A stretch of 14,568 bases of DNA from A07HB70 sp964512675 (GTDB taxonomy: Archaea; Halobacteriota; Halobacteria; Halobacteriales; Haloferacaceae), in the NCBI GenBank assembly GCA_964512675.1, contig CAZEJR010000034.1, forward strand, positions 1 to 14,568. Direction: 5' to 3'. The notes under the pieces are model-generated. The model searched no databases and was not told the origin of the DNA. It saw only the letters and a program-made list of their open reading frames with translations. Position numbers and translations under genes: made by a program. This document shows positions 1 through 6,795 of the stretch, piece after piece; position 1 is the first letter of the stretch; each line of letters begins with the position of its first letter.

Positions 1-829
1 CCCCGTCCTCGATGACGCGGTAGATGACGTCGACGGCGCTGGCGCTCGTCGACCCGGAGGAGAGCACGAGATCACAGTCGTCTGCGGCCTCGCGGAGTAG
101 CCGCTCCATCTCGTCGTAGTCGTCGCCGGCGTGCGGGTACAGGACGGCCTCGCCGCCGGCCTCCTCGACGGCGGCGGCGACGCTGTAGGAGTTCACGTCG
201 TATATCTCGCCGCGCGCGGTCTCGAGCGAGTCGCCGGGGCGGACGAGCTCGTCACCCGTCGAGACGATGCCGACCCGCGGCGTCGCACGGACCGGAACCT
301 CGTCGCGGCCGAGCGCCGAGAGCAGGCCGACCTCGCGGCTCGTCAGCGTCGTTCCCGGCCCGAGAGCCCGGTCGCCCGCCGCGACGTCCGCGCCGGCGAA
401 CATCACCCGGTCACCCGGCGCGACCCGGTCGCGGACGAGCACCTCGTCGCCCGCCGTCTCGGTGTCCTCCACCATCACGACGGCGTCGGCGCCGGGCGGG
501 AGCACCGACCCCGTCGACACCTCGACACAGCCGTCCGCTTCGACCGCCACGTCCGCCCGTTCGCCGGCGTGAACGGCGCCGAGGTGCGTCAGCGAGACGG
601 GCGAGGCCTCGCCCGCGTCGAACGTGTCCGCTGCCCGGACGGCGTAGCCGTCGACGCTCGCGCGGTCGAACCCCGGCACGTCGACGTCGGCGTCGACACG
701 CTCGGCCAGCACCCGCCCGCGGGCGTCCGCGAGGGGGACGCGCTCGGTCCCTGGCGACAGGTCGAGTCCGGCGACGACCTCGTGGGCGCGCTCCGGCGGC
801 GCGAGGTCGCGGAACTCCTTTCGCTCCAT
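1..829 (-). CDS. moeA: Molybdopterin molybdenumtransferase MoeA paralogue, C-terminus outside window
   Basis: MoeA inserts molybdate into adenylylated molybdopterin, the last step of molybdenum cofactor synthesis, in the cytoplasm. ATG at 829 opens a frame that stays open to base 1, giving 276 visible residues that begin MERKEFRDLAPPERAHEV. MoeA blocks appear in order: VPGFDRASVDGYAVR, TGSVLPPGADAVVMVED, then the MoCF-like domain opening with VGIVSTGDELVRPG. The glycine-rich block usually read as TTGGxSxGxxD is here SSGSTSASAVD, unlike the other MoeA of this window. Many archaea carry a second, longer MoeA fused to a periplasmic-binding-protein-like domain. This copy may be that form, but the part that would show it is missing. 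It is the third gene of a minus-strand operon, 42 bases after the small membrane protein. Confidence 0.93.
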   Translation of the reverse strand, partial: MERKEFRDLAPPERAHEVVAGLDLSPGTERVPLADARGRVLAERVDADVDVPGFDRASVDGYAVRAADTFDAGEASPVSLTHLGAVHAGERADVAVEADGCVEVSTGSVLPPGADAVVMVEDTETAGDEVLVRDRVAPGDRVMFAGADVAAGDRALGPGTTLTSREVGLLSALGRDEVPVRATPRVGIVSTGDELVRPGDSLETARGEIYDVNSYSVAAAVEEAGGEAVLYPHAGDDYDEMERLLREAADDCDLVLSSGSTSASAVDVIYRVIEDG

Positions 830-871
830 GCCGGGTCACGGGCCGGGCGGAACAAAAACGGGGCGGCCGGG

Positions 872-1174
872 TCAGTCGGACGTGCGCTCGTCCGCGGAGT
901 CGGGTCGTCCGCTCGCGTCTGTCTCGCCCTCGTCGTCGCGCGCTCGCTCCCGTCGTCGCTCGCGGTCTCGCCTCCGCTGGCGCTCGCCGACCGTCTCGAT
1001 GAACACGAGGAGCGCGACGCCCGTCCCGGCGGCGGCCCCGAGCGCACCGACGACACCGACCGAGGACGGGAGCCGGAACGCCGCGAGGCCGGTCCCCGCG
1101 ACGGCGACGACGACGGCTAGCGCGCCGACCGCGACACGCCCCGCGAGCGAGAGCCCGTCGAACACCCCGTTCAC
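872..1174 (-). CDS. Small two-helix membrane protein between the moeA genes
   Basis: A 100-residue protein of unknown function. The GTG start at 1174 overlaps the TGA stop of the upstream moeA (GTGA, four shared bases), a strong sign of translational coupling and the reason for choosing this start. Residues 12-33 and 38-60 are hydrophobic (for example VGALAVVVAVAGTGLAAF) and should form a membrane hairpin. A basic stretch follows (GERQRRRDRERRRERARD, about 63-80), then an acidic-polar tail ending SADERTSD. By the positive-inside rule both ends should be cytoplasmic. I recognise no family. A frame-matched longer reading upstream would only be a shadow of moeA. Co-transcription with two moeA genes suggests a link to cofactor synthesis or molybdate handling, but it could equally be a passenger. 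Confidence 0.72.
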   Translation of the reverse strand: MNGVFDGLSLAGRVAVGALAVVVAVAGTGLAAFRLPSSVGVVGALGAAAGTGVALLVFIETVGERQRRRDRERRRERARDDEGETDASGRPDSADERTSD

Positions 1175-2418
1175 GGCGTCGCCTCCCACAGCGCGACGTC
1201 GACGCGCTCGCCCGCCGGCACACCCTCGCGGCCCTCCGGGACGACGAGCCAGCCGTCCGCGAGCGCCACCGAGGAGAGGACGCCCGACCCGCCGGCGCGG
1301 ACGGGGACCGCCCGGCGCTCGCCGTCGTCGTCGCGGAGTTCGACCCGGACGAACGTCCGAATCCCCGGTTCGCTCGGCGCCTTGCGGTTTAGCGTCGCCG
1401 CGACGGTCGGCACGTCCGGACAGGGAAGCCCCCCGACGCGCTTCAGGACGGGGCGGAGGAACTGGACGGCGTTGACGATACAGGCAACGGGGTAGCCCGG
1501 CAGGGCGAGCACGGGCGTCTCCTCGACGACGCCGAGCGCGACGGGGTGGCCGGGCTTCAGCGCGACGCCGTGGACGAGCACCTCGCCCATGTCGTCGACG
1601 ACGTCCGGCACGAGGTCGCGTTCTCCGACGGACGAGCCGCCGGTCGTCACCACGACGTCGCGGTGGAGGTCGCGCTGGATCGCCGCCCGGAGCGCTGACG
1701 CGTCGTCGGTGACCGGGTTGCGGTGGGTCGGGACGCCGCCCCACCGCGAGACGAGGCCGGCGACGGTGAGCGCGTTCGTCTCCGTCACCTCGCCCGGGTC
1801 CGGGTCGATACCGGGGCGGACCAGCTCCTCGCCGGTCGGGACGACGCCGACCGTGGGACGCGCGGTCACCTCGACGTTCGTGTGGCCGGCGGCGGTGAGC
1901 AGGCCGAGGTCGGAGGGCCGGAGACGGTGGCCGGCGTCGTAGAGGTGCTGGCCGGCCTCGACGTCCTCGCCCCGAGGGCCGACGTTCTCGCCCGGTCCGA
2001 GCGCGCGAAACACGTCGAGTGCGCCGCCGACCCGGTCTGCGTGCTCGACCATGACGACGGCGTCGGCGCCGTCGGGCAGGGGGCTGCCGGTGTGGACGCG
2101 CGCGGCGGCCCCGGGACGGACCCGGTCGGCAGCCTCGGGCGTCCCGTCGGCGAGCACGTCCACCGTCTCGGGGGCGCGGTCGGAGGCGCCGAAGGTGTCC
2201 TCGGCCCGGACGGCCCAGCCGTCGACGGCGGCACGGTCGTAGCCCGGCACGTCCCGCGCGGCGGCGACGGGCCCCGCGAGCGCCCGCCCGTCGGCCCGCG
2301 AGACGGGGAGCGGGTCGGTCCGGTCGTGGGGCTGGACGCGGTCCAGCAGCCGAGTCAACGCATCGGCGACGCGGGTGCGGTCACGAAAGCCCGCCTCCCG
2401 GCGGGCGTCGTCGGTCAT
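1171..2418 (-). CDS. moeA: Molybdopterin molybdenumtransferase MoeA, standard length
   Basis: A 415-residue MoeA of the usual length, predicted to catalyse metal insertion into molybdopterin-AMP. Visible motifs are YDRAAVDGWAV (60-70, with the conserved aspartate 66), HTGSPLPDGADAVVMVEH (109-126), the MoCF-like domain from about 188 (VGVVPTGEELVRPG), TTGGSSVGERD (258-268), KPGHPVALG (288-296) and LPGYPVACIV (306-315). The C-terminal MoeA domain IV follows (about 340-415, ending ERVDVALWEATP). ATG at 2418 is the first gene of the operon. The two MoeA proteins of this window differ clearly, most of all in the glycine-rich block. This fits paralogues with separate jobs, such as different metals or different steps, rather than a recent duplication. 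The stop overlaps the start of the next gene. Confidence 0.96.
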   Translation of the reverse strand: MTDDARREAGFRDRTRVADALTRLLDRVQPHDRTDPLPVSRADGRALAGPVAAARDVPGYDRAAVDGWAVRAEDTFGASDRAPETVDVLADGTPEAADRVRPGAAARVHTGSPLPDGADAVVMVEHADRVGGALDVFRALGPGENVGPRGEDVEAGQHLYDAGHRLRPSDLGLLTAAGHTNVEVTARPTVGVVPTGEELVRPGIDPDPGEVTETNALTVAGLVSRWGGVPTHRNPVTDDASALRAAIQRDLHRDVVVTTGGSSVGERDLVPDVVDDMGEVLVHGVALKPGHPVALGVVEETPVLALPGYPVACIVNAVQFLRPVLKRVGGLPCPDVPTVAATLNRKAPSEPGIRTFVRVELRDDDGERRAVPVRAGGSGVLSSVALADGWLVVPEGREGVPAGERVDVALWEATP

Positions 2419-2531
2419 GGCCGTGCTTGGGGACGGTCCGGCAAGTGTCTGGCCCCCGGAGACACGCGCCGCGAACGGCTCCAGCGGACGGGACCGCGGG
2501 GTTTTTCGACCGGCCGACGTTAGCCGGCGGC
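2419..2531. promoter_or_regulatory. Divergent promoter region, moeA operon and hsp20
   Basis: These 113 bases separate the divergent starts of moeA (2418, minus) and the Hsp20-like gene (2532, plus). A T-run (TTTTT, 2502-2506) is centred 27-28 bases before the ATG at 2532, where a haloarchaeal TATA box would place transcription start on the ATG. For the minus-strand moeA no clear box is visible around 2440-2450. The T-run assignment rests on position and composition alone. Confidence 0.45.
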
Positions 2532-2888
2532 ATGTCAGGACTGCGCGAGGCGCTCCGCGAACTCCCGGACGCGGTGTTCGCCGACCTGCTCGAGAGCGAC
2601 GACGCCTACCTGCTGGTGCTCGACCTCGCCGGCGTGACGGCGGCGAACGTCGACCTCTCCACGAGCAGCGGGCGGCTGACGGTCGAGGCCCGGCGCGCGA
2701 AGGACCTGCCCGCGGAGTTCCGGTACGTCCGCGAGGACCGACCGCTGTTCCTCGACGCCGAGATTCCGCTGCCGTCGGACGCGACGGGCGACGAGGCGTC
2801 CGCGACGGTCCGCCGCGGCGTCGTCGAGGTCGAACTACCGAAGCGGGAGACGACCGGCAGCCGCTCGATCCCCGTCGAGGACGCGTAG
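2532..2888 (+). CDS. Small heat-shock protein, Hsp20/alpha-crystallin family
   Basis: An ATP-independent holdase-type chaperone expected to bind unfolding proteins in the cytoplasm. The 118-residue product has an alpha-crystallin-like layout: DAYLLVLDLAGVTAANVDLS (25-44) matches the first strands of the domain, SGRLTVEARR (46-55) follows, and the diagnostic end motif GVVEVELPK spans 96-104. A short tail contains IPV (113-115), which could serve as the I/V-x-I/V motif that docks into a neighbouring subunit. The N-terminal arm is only about 20 residues and the protein is shorter than typical archaeal Hsp20 of about 140 or more, so its oligomers may be small. ATG at 2532 was chosen because an AT-rich box lies 27 bases upstream. 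Upstream in-frame codons read as the intergenic region. The UbiB-like gene follows within 17-18 bases. Confidence 0.82.
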   Translation: MSGLREALRELPDAVFADLLESDDAYLLVLDLAGVTAANVDLSTSSGRLTVEARRAKDLPAEFRYVREDRPLFLDAEIPLPSDATGDEASATVRRGVVEVELPKRETTGSRSIPVEDA

Positions 2889-2890
2889 GC

Positions 2891-2898
2891 GGGGGTGG
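2891..2898 (+). promoter_or_regulatory. Candidate Shine-Dalgarno for the CTG-initiated kinase gene
   Basis: GGGGGTGG resembles the archaeal GGAGGTG ribosome-binding core and ends seven bases before the CTG at 2906. It matters because no ATG, GTG or TTG exists in the correct frame between the Hsp20 stop and codon 84 of the kinase-like gene. The same bases contain a GTG at 2895, but that lies in a different frame which stops after 23 codons. Confidence 0.4.
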
Positions 2899-2905
2899 AC
2901 ACGCT

Positions 2906-4699
2906 CTGGTCTCTCTCCGCGCCTACTGGCGGGTTCTCGTCGTCGCCTCACAGTTCGCCCCCCTGATCGTCGCGTACGCCCGTGACAAGCGGCGATTCCT
3001 CGTCTTCGGCGGTCGGCGCCGTCCGGACCCGGAGACACAGCGCAGCCGCGCCGAGTCGCTGCTCGAGTCGCTGCTCACGCTCGGACCGACGTTCATCAAG
3101 CTGGGACAGCTGCTCTCGACCCGACCGGACATTCTCCCGCCCGCCTACATCGACGTGCTGTCCAGCCTCCAGGACGACGTTCCAGCCGCCGACTGGTCGG
3201 CGGTCGAGGCCATAGTCGAGGACGAGGTCGGTCCGGTCGACGAGGTGTTCGACGAGTTCGACCGCGACGCCATCAGCGGCGCCAGCCTCGGACAGGTGTA
3301 CCGTGCGACCTACGAGGGCGACCCGGTCGCGGTGAAGGTGCGCCGACCGAACATCGAGGCGCTGGTCGAGGCGGACCTGAAGGTCGTCCGGTGGTCCGTG
3401 CCGCTCCTGAAGCGCCTCGTCGACGAGGGGCGGGCGTTCTCGCTGGAGAACGTCGCCGACGAGTTCGCGAAGACGATCCGCGAGGAGATGGACTACCGGC
3501 GCGAGCGCCGGGTGCTGGAGACGATCCGCGAGACGTTCGCGGGCGACGAGACGGTACGGGTTCCACGCTCCGTCGCCGCCGTCTCCGGCGACCGCGTCCT
3601 GACGATGGAGTACGTCGGCGGGACGAAGATAGACGACGTGCGGGCGCTCGACGAGGCCGGCCACGACCGGACGGAGCTGGCGACGAAGCTCCAGCGCGCG
3701 TACCTGCGGATGATCCTGGAAGAGGGTGCCTTCCACGCCGACCCCCACCCGGGCAACCTCGCCGTCGCCGACGACGGGTCGATCGTCTTCTACGACTTCG
3801 GGATGAGCGGCGAGGTGGACCCGTTCATCCAGGAGAAGATAGTCGAGTTCTACGTCGCGGTCGCCGAACAGGACATCGACGGCATCCTCGACGCGATGGT
3901 TGAGATGGGGACGCTCTCGCCACAGGCCGACCGGCAGGTGATGGCGAACGTGATGGAACTCGCAATCGCCGACGTCCGGGGCGAGGAGCTCGAACAGTAC
4001 CGCGTCCAGCAGGTGATCCAGCAGGTGGAGGACACGATCTACGAGTTCCCGCTGCGCCTGCCGCGGAACTTCGCGCTCATCCTCCGGGTCGCGACGGTCG
4101 TCGAGGGGGTCTGTGTCACGCTGGACCCCGACTTCGACTTCATCGAGGTGGCGACGGACTACCTCACGGCGGAGGGCTACCGCGAGGAGACGGTCCGGAA
4201 GGTCGCCGCCGACGCGGGCCGGCAGGTCCGGGAGACGACGGAGGCGCTGTTCAGCGTCCCGCCGCGGCTTGACGACGTGCTGCGGACGGTCCAGCGCGAG
4301 GACCTGTCGCTCTCGGTCCGGATCGAGGACCGCAACGACGTCCTCGACCGCCTCGCCCGCCGCATCGTCTACGGACTGATCCTCGCGGTCGGCGTGCTCT
4401 CGACGGCGCTGCTCTACTCGTTCAACCAGCGACCGGAGGCCGCAATCGTCGCCGGTATCCTGACGCTCCCGTTCGGGATCCTGCTCTACCGGTCGCTCAG
4501 GCCCGACGGCGGCGTCTCCGCACAGCCACAGTTCACGCGACAGGAGATGCGGCGGCGGCAGTCGGCGGCGGACGACGACGCGGGGACGGCCCTCGCGCCC
4601 GAGGACGTCCGTGAGGACGAGCGGGGAGCAGCCGACGACGGAGCCGGACCGGCGAAAGAGGAGACCGCGGCGGACGACGCGGCCGACCCCGACCGGTAG
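2906..4699 (+). CDS. ABC1/AarF/UbiB family kinase-like membrane protein, start uncertain
   Basis: An atypical protein-kinase-like family, known in bacteria and mitochondria for supporting quinone biosynthesis (UbiB, COQ8). In archaea the role is unproven. Counting from CTG 2906, the 597-residue frame has all family marks: KLGQ at 65-68 inside FIKLGQLLSTRPDILP, the alanine-loop equivalent GASLGQVYRAT (125-135), nucleotide-binding lysine 144 in VAVKV, HADPHPGNL (277-285) and the metal-binding DFG at 297-299. Two C-terminal membrane helices (about 487-506 and 513-532) anchor it. A 60-residue acidic tail follows. The start is a real problem: the first standard start codon in frame is GTG at 3155, after the essential KxGQ motif. 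CTG at 2906 gives the natural family N-terminus (VSLRAYWRVLVVASQF). A sequencing error or small indel at 2895-2915 is the alternative. Probably co-transcribed with hsp20. Confidence 0.9.
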   Translation: MVSLRAYWRVLVVASQFAPLIVAYARDKRRFLVFGGRRRPDPETQRSRAESLLESLLTLGPTFIKLGQLLSTRPDILPPAYIDVLSSLQDDVPAADWSAVEAIVEDEVGPVDEVFDEFDRDAISGASLGQVYRATYEGDPVAVKVRRPNIEALVEADLKVVRWSVPLLKRLVDEGRAFSLENVADEFAKTIREEMDYRRERRVLETIRETFAGDETVRVPRSVAAVSGDRVLTMEYVGGTKIDDVRALDEAGHDRTELATKLQRAYLRMILEEGAFHADPHPGNLAVADDGSIVFYDFGMSGEVDPFIQEKIVEFYVAVAEQDIDGILDAMVEMGTLSPQADRQVMANVMELAIADVRGEELEQYRVQQVIQQVEDTIYEFPLRLPRNFALILRVATVVEGVCVTLDPDFDFIEVATDYLTAEGYREETVRKVAADAGRQVRETTEALFSVPPRLDDVLRTVQREDLSLSVRIEDRNDVLDRLARRIVYGLILAVGVLSTALLYSFNQRPEAAIVAGILTLPFGILLYRSLRPDGGVSAQPQFTRQEMRRRQSAADDDAGTALAPEDVREDERGAADDGAGPAKEETAADDAADPDR

Positions 4700-4717
4700 C
4701 GCCGGCCATCCACACCG

Positions 4718-4724
4718 TTTTTAT
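4718..4724 (+). promoter_or_regulatory. TATA box of the aIF5A gene
   Basis: TTTTTAT stands out in GC-rich surroundings, centred about 27 bases before the GTG at 4748. Archaeal TATA boxes lie at about this distance from transcription start, so the transcript should begin at or next to the GTG and be leaderless. Confidence 0.65.
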
Positions 4725-4747
4725 CTGCGTCCTCGGAACGTACGACT

Positions 4748-5122
4748 GTGCCGCGGGAACAGAAGCAGGTTCGCGACCTCAAGGAGGGGTCCTACGTGAT
4801 GATGGACGACGCGCCGTGCAAGATAAACGGCTACAGCACCGCGAAGCCGGGCAAACACGGGAGTGCGAAGGCCCGTATCGAGGGACGGGGCGTCTTCGAC
4901 GAGCGGAAGCGCTCGCTCTCACAGCCCGTCGACGCGAAGGTGTGGGTCCCGATCGTCGAGCGAAAGCAGGGCCAGGTCGTCTCCGTCTCGGGCGACGACG
5001 CACAGGTGATGGATCTCGACACCTACGAGACGTTCACCATGCGCGTCCCCGAGGACGAGTCGTTCTCGTCCGACGATACGATCGAGTATCTAGAGTACGA
5101 GGGGCAACGGAAGGTCGTCTGA
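4748..5122 (+). CDS. eif5A: Translation factor aIF5A, hypusine acceptor
   Basis: aIF5A binds the ribosome near the E site and helps peptide-bond formation at difficult sequences such as polyproline. It needs the modified lysine hypusine. The 124-residue product has the N-terminal SH3-like barrel with the hypusine loop STAKPGKHGSAKARI; the modified residue should be lysine 36. The OB-fold domain follows (about 70-124, ending EYEGQRKVV). The start is GTG at 4748, set by the TATA box 27 bases upstream. The residue after the hypusine-loop glycine is serine (KHGSAK) where histidine is common, a mild variation. It is followed after seven bases by the agmatinase-family gene, and deoxyhypusine synthase, which acts on lysine 36, lies 1.7 kb downstream. 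Confidence 0.97.
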   Translation: MPREQKQVRDLKEGSYVMMDDAPCKINGYSTAKPGKHGSAKARIEGRGVFDERKRSLSQPVDAKVWVPIVERKQGQVVSVSGDDAQVMDLDTYETFTMRVPEDESFSSDDTIEYLEYEGQRKVV

Positions 5123-5129
5123 GGCCGCC

Positions 5130-5945
5130 GTGACGTCGTTTCCGGGCGCGACCGCGGACCGCGACGGGGCCGACTACGCCGTCGTCGGAGCGCCGCTCGA
5201 CGCCACGACTTCGTTCCGCCCGGGAGCCCGGTTCGGTCCCGACCGCGTTCGCACGTTCGCCCGCTCGTTCGAGGACTACGACGCCACGACCGGCACGCGC
5301 TTCTCGGAGCTGTCCGTTCACGACGCCGGGGACGTCCGGGCGTGGCCCGACCCCGCGGCCTACGTCGACCACCTGCGTGCCGAGGTGGACGCCCTCGTCG
5401 CCGACGGCGTCGTCCCCCTCATCGTCGGCGGCGAACACACCGTGACGGTCGCCGGCGTCCGGGCCGTCGACCCCGACACCGTCGTCGTCTGCGACGCCCA
5501 CCTCGACCTGCGCGACGCGTACGACGGCCACGAACTGAGCCACGCCTGTGTCACCCGTCGGGCGCTGGAGACCGCCGACCGCGCGGTCGTTCTCGGCGCG
5601 CGCTCCGGGAGCGAGGCGGGGTGGGAGCGAGCCGCGGCGACGGACGTCACGGTCGTCGCGCCGGACGACGTCGACGGGTGGGTGGCCGACGCCGACCCGG
5701 ACGGGTGGGGACGGACGTACCTCAGTGTCGACGTCGACGCCGCCGACCCCGCGGTCGCGCCCGGGACCGGGACGCTGGCACCGTTCGGGCTCTCGTCGCG
5801 GACGACCCGCGCCGCCGTCGCCGGCGTCGCGCCACACGCCGCGGGCTTCGACGTCGTCGAGGTGAACAGCCGCGACGACGGGCAGGCGGCGGCGCTGGCG
5901 GCGGCGCTCCTGCGCCGGTTCGTCCTCGAGCGCGCGTCCGGGTGA
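5130..5945 (+). CDS. speB: Agmatinase-family ureohydrolase, probable hypusine-pathway enzyme
   Basis: A manganese ureohydrolase of the arginase/agmatinase family, 271 residues, starting at GTG 5130 only seven bases after aIF5A. All expected metal ligands are present: H103 in GGEHTVT, D122/H124/D126 in DAHLDLRD, and D201/D203 in SVDVDAADPAVAPGTGT. The acidic residue near the substrate guanidinium is probably E244 in DVVEVN. The family reaction is agmatine to putrescine plus urea. Two places differ from classical agmatinases: TPEPGG after the DPA-APGTG motif is TLAPFG, and the stretch after VEV reads NSRDDGQ instead of a proline-rich PPYD. For haloarchaea it has been proposed that agmatine is first attached to aIF5A and a SpeB-like enzyme then removes urea from the protein-bound product. 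Pairing with aIF5A and the altered pocket suit that idea but do not prove it. Confidence 0.9.
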   Translation: MTSFPGATADRDGADYAVVGAPLDATTSFRPGARFGPDRVRTFARSFEDYDATTGTRFSELSVHDAGDVRAWPDPAAYVDHLRAEVDALVADGVVPLIVGGEHTVTVAGVRAVDPDTVVVCDAHLDLRDAYDGHELSHACVTRRALETADRAVVLGARSGSEAGWERAAATDVTVVAPDDVDGWVADADPDGWGRTYLSVDVDAADPAVAPGTGTLAPFGLSSRTTRAAVAGVAPHAAGFDVVEVNSRDDGQAAALAAALLRRFVLERASG

Positions 5946-5958
5946 CGGTCGGGCGAGG

Positions 5959-5964
5959 CTTTAC
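5959..5964 (+). promoter_or_regulatory. Candidate TATA box of the Nif3-family gene
   Basis: CTTTAC is centred 27 bases before the ATG at 5989, in the 43-base gap after speB. Spacing suggests a leaderless transcript separate from aIF5A-speB. The match to a TATA consensus is modest. Confidence 0.42.
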
Positions 5965-5988
5965 GTCGCCGCCGTCCGCCCGCGGCTC

Positions 5989-6747
5989 ATGGACCTCGAC
6001 AGCGTCGTCGCACGCCTCGACGACCGCCTCCGCACCGACGCATACGCCGATCTCGACGCCTCCGCGAACGGCCTCCAGGTGGACGGTCCCGACGAGGTCG
6101 AGCGCGCCGCACTCGCGGTCGACGCCGCGCGCGCGACCGCCGAGACGGCGGTCGAGCGCGGTGCCGACCTCCTCGTCGCCCACCACGGGATGGTGTGGGA
6201 CGGGCTGGACCGCGTGACCGGTCGGACGCACAGCCGCCTCGCGCCGCTGTTCGCCGGCGACTGCGCGCTGTACGTCTCGCACCTCCCGCTCGACGGCCAC
6301 CCGGAGCTCGGCAACGCCGCCGGGGTGTGTGACGTCCTCGAGGCCGACAGCCGCGAGCCGTTCGGGTCGTTCGGGACCGAGACGGTCGGGCTCCGGGGAC
6401 GAGTCGACGAGCAGCCGGTCGACACGCTCGTCGACCGACTGGAGTCGGAGCTCGCCCCGGAGCGCGGCGTGTACCTGCTCCCGTTCGGGCCAGAGACGGT
6501 CGAACGGGTCGCGGTCGTGACCGGGAGCGGCGCCGACCTGCTGGGCGAGGCCGTCGAGGCCGGCGCCGGCCTGTTCGTGACCGGCGAGGGGAAACAGCAG
6601 GTGTATCACGAGGCGCGGGAGGCGGGCGTGAACGTCGCGCTCGCGGGGCACTACGCGACCGAGACGTTCGGCGTGCGGGCGGTCGGCGACCTGCTGGCGG
6701 AGTGGGGCGTCGAGACGACGTGGATAGACCACCCCACGGGGCTGTGA
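5989..6747 (+). CDS. Nif3/YbgI-family dinuclear metal protein
   Basis: A 252-residue member of the Nif3-like family (DUF34), often annotated GTP cyclohydrolase 1 type 2 although the physiological role is uncertain. The two-metal site of the E. coli relative YbgI is fully matched: H65 and H66 in VAHHGMVW, D102 in SHLPLDGHPELGN, and H221 and E225 in GHYATETFGV. The N-terminal block NGLQVDG (27-33) is also typical. Family members form hexameric rings. It has the short form length, without the PII-like insertion seen in some bacterial members. ATG 5989 is chosen because of the AT-rich box 27 bases upstream. It lies between speB and deoxyhypusine synthase, but nothing in the sequence ties it to hypusine formation, and its own promoter suggests it may be a bystander. 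Confidence 0.93.
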   Translation: MDLDSVVARLDDRLRTDAYADLDASANGLQVDGPDEVERAALAVDAARATAETAVERGADLLVAHHGMVWDGLDRVTGRTHSRLAPLFAGDCALYVSHLPLDGHPELGNAAGVCDVLEADSREPFGSFGTETVGLRGRVDEQPVDTLVDRLESELAPERGVYLLPFGPETVERVAVVTGSGADLLGEAVEAGAGLFVTGEGKQQVYHEAREAGVNVALAGHYATETFGVRAVGDLLAEWGVETTWIDHPTGL

Positions 6748-6766
6748 GGCCGGAGCGACCGCGGCG

Positions 6767-6773
6767 TTGAAAT
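6767..6773 (+). promoter_or_regulatory. Candidate TATA-like element of the deoxyhypusine synthase gene
   Basis: TTGAAAT, the only AT-rich run in the 48 bases between the Nif3-family stop and the deoxyhypusine synthase ATG, is centred 26 bases before that ATG. It is consistent with leaderless transcription. Sequence match is weak, so support is mainly positional. Confidence 0.38.
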
Positions 6774-6795
6774 CCCGGCACGCCGACGGTCGGGC

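Noticed and set aside
2375..2905. Upstream ATG codons (2375 and 2417) in frame with the UbiB-like gene
   Set aside because: Using them would run through the whole Hsp20 gene in another frame, giving an arginine/proline-rich leader unlike any family member.
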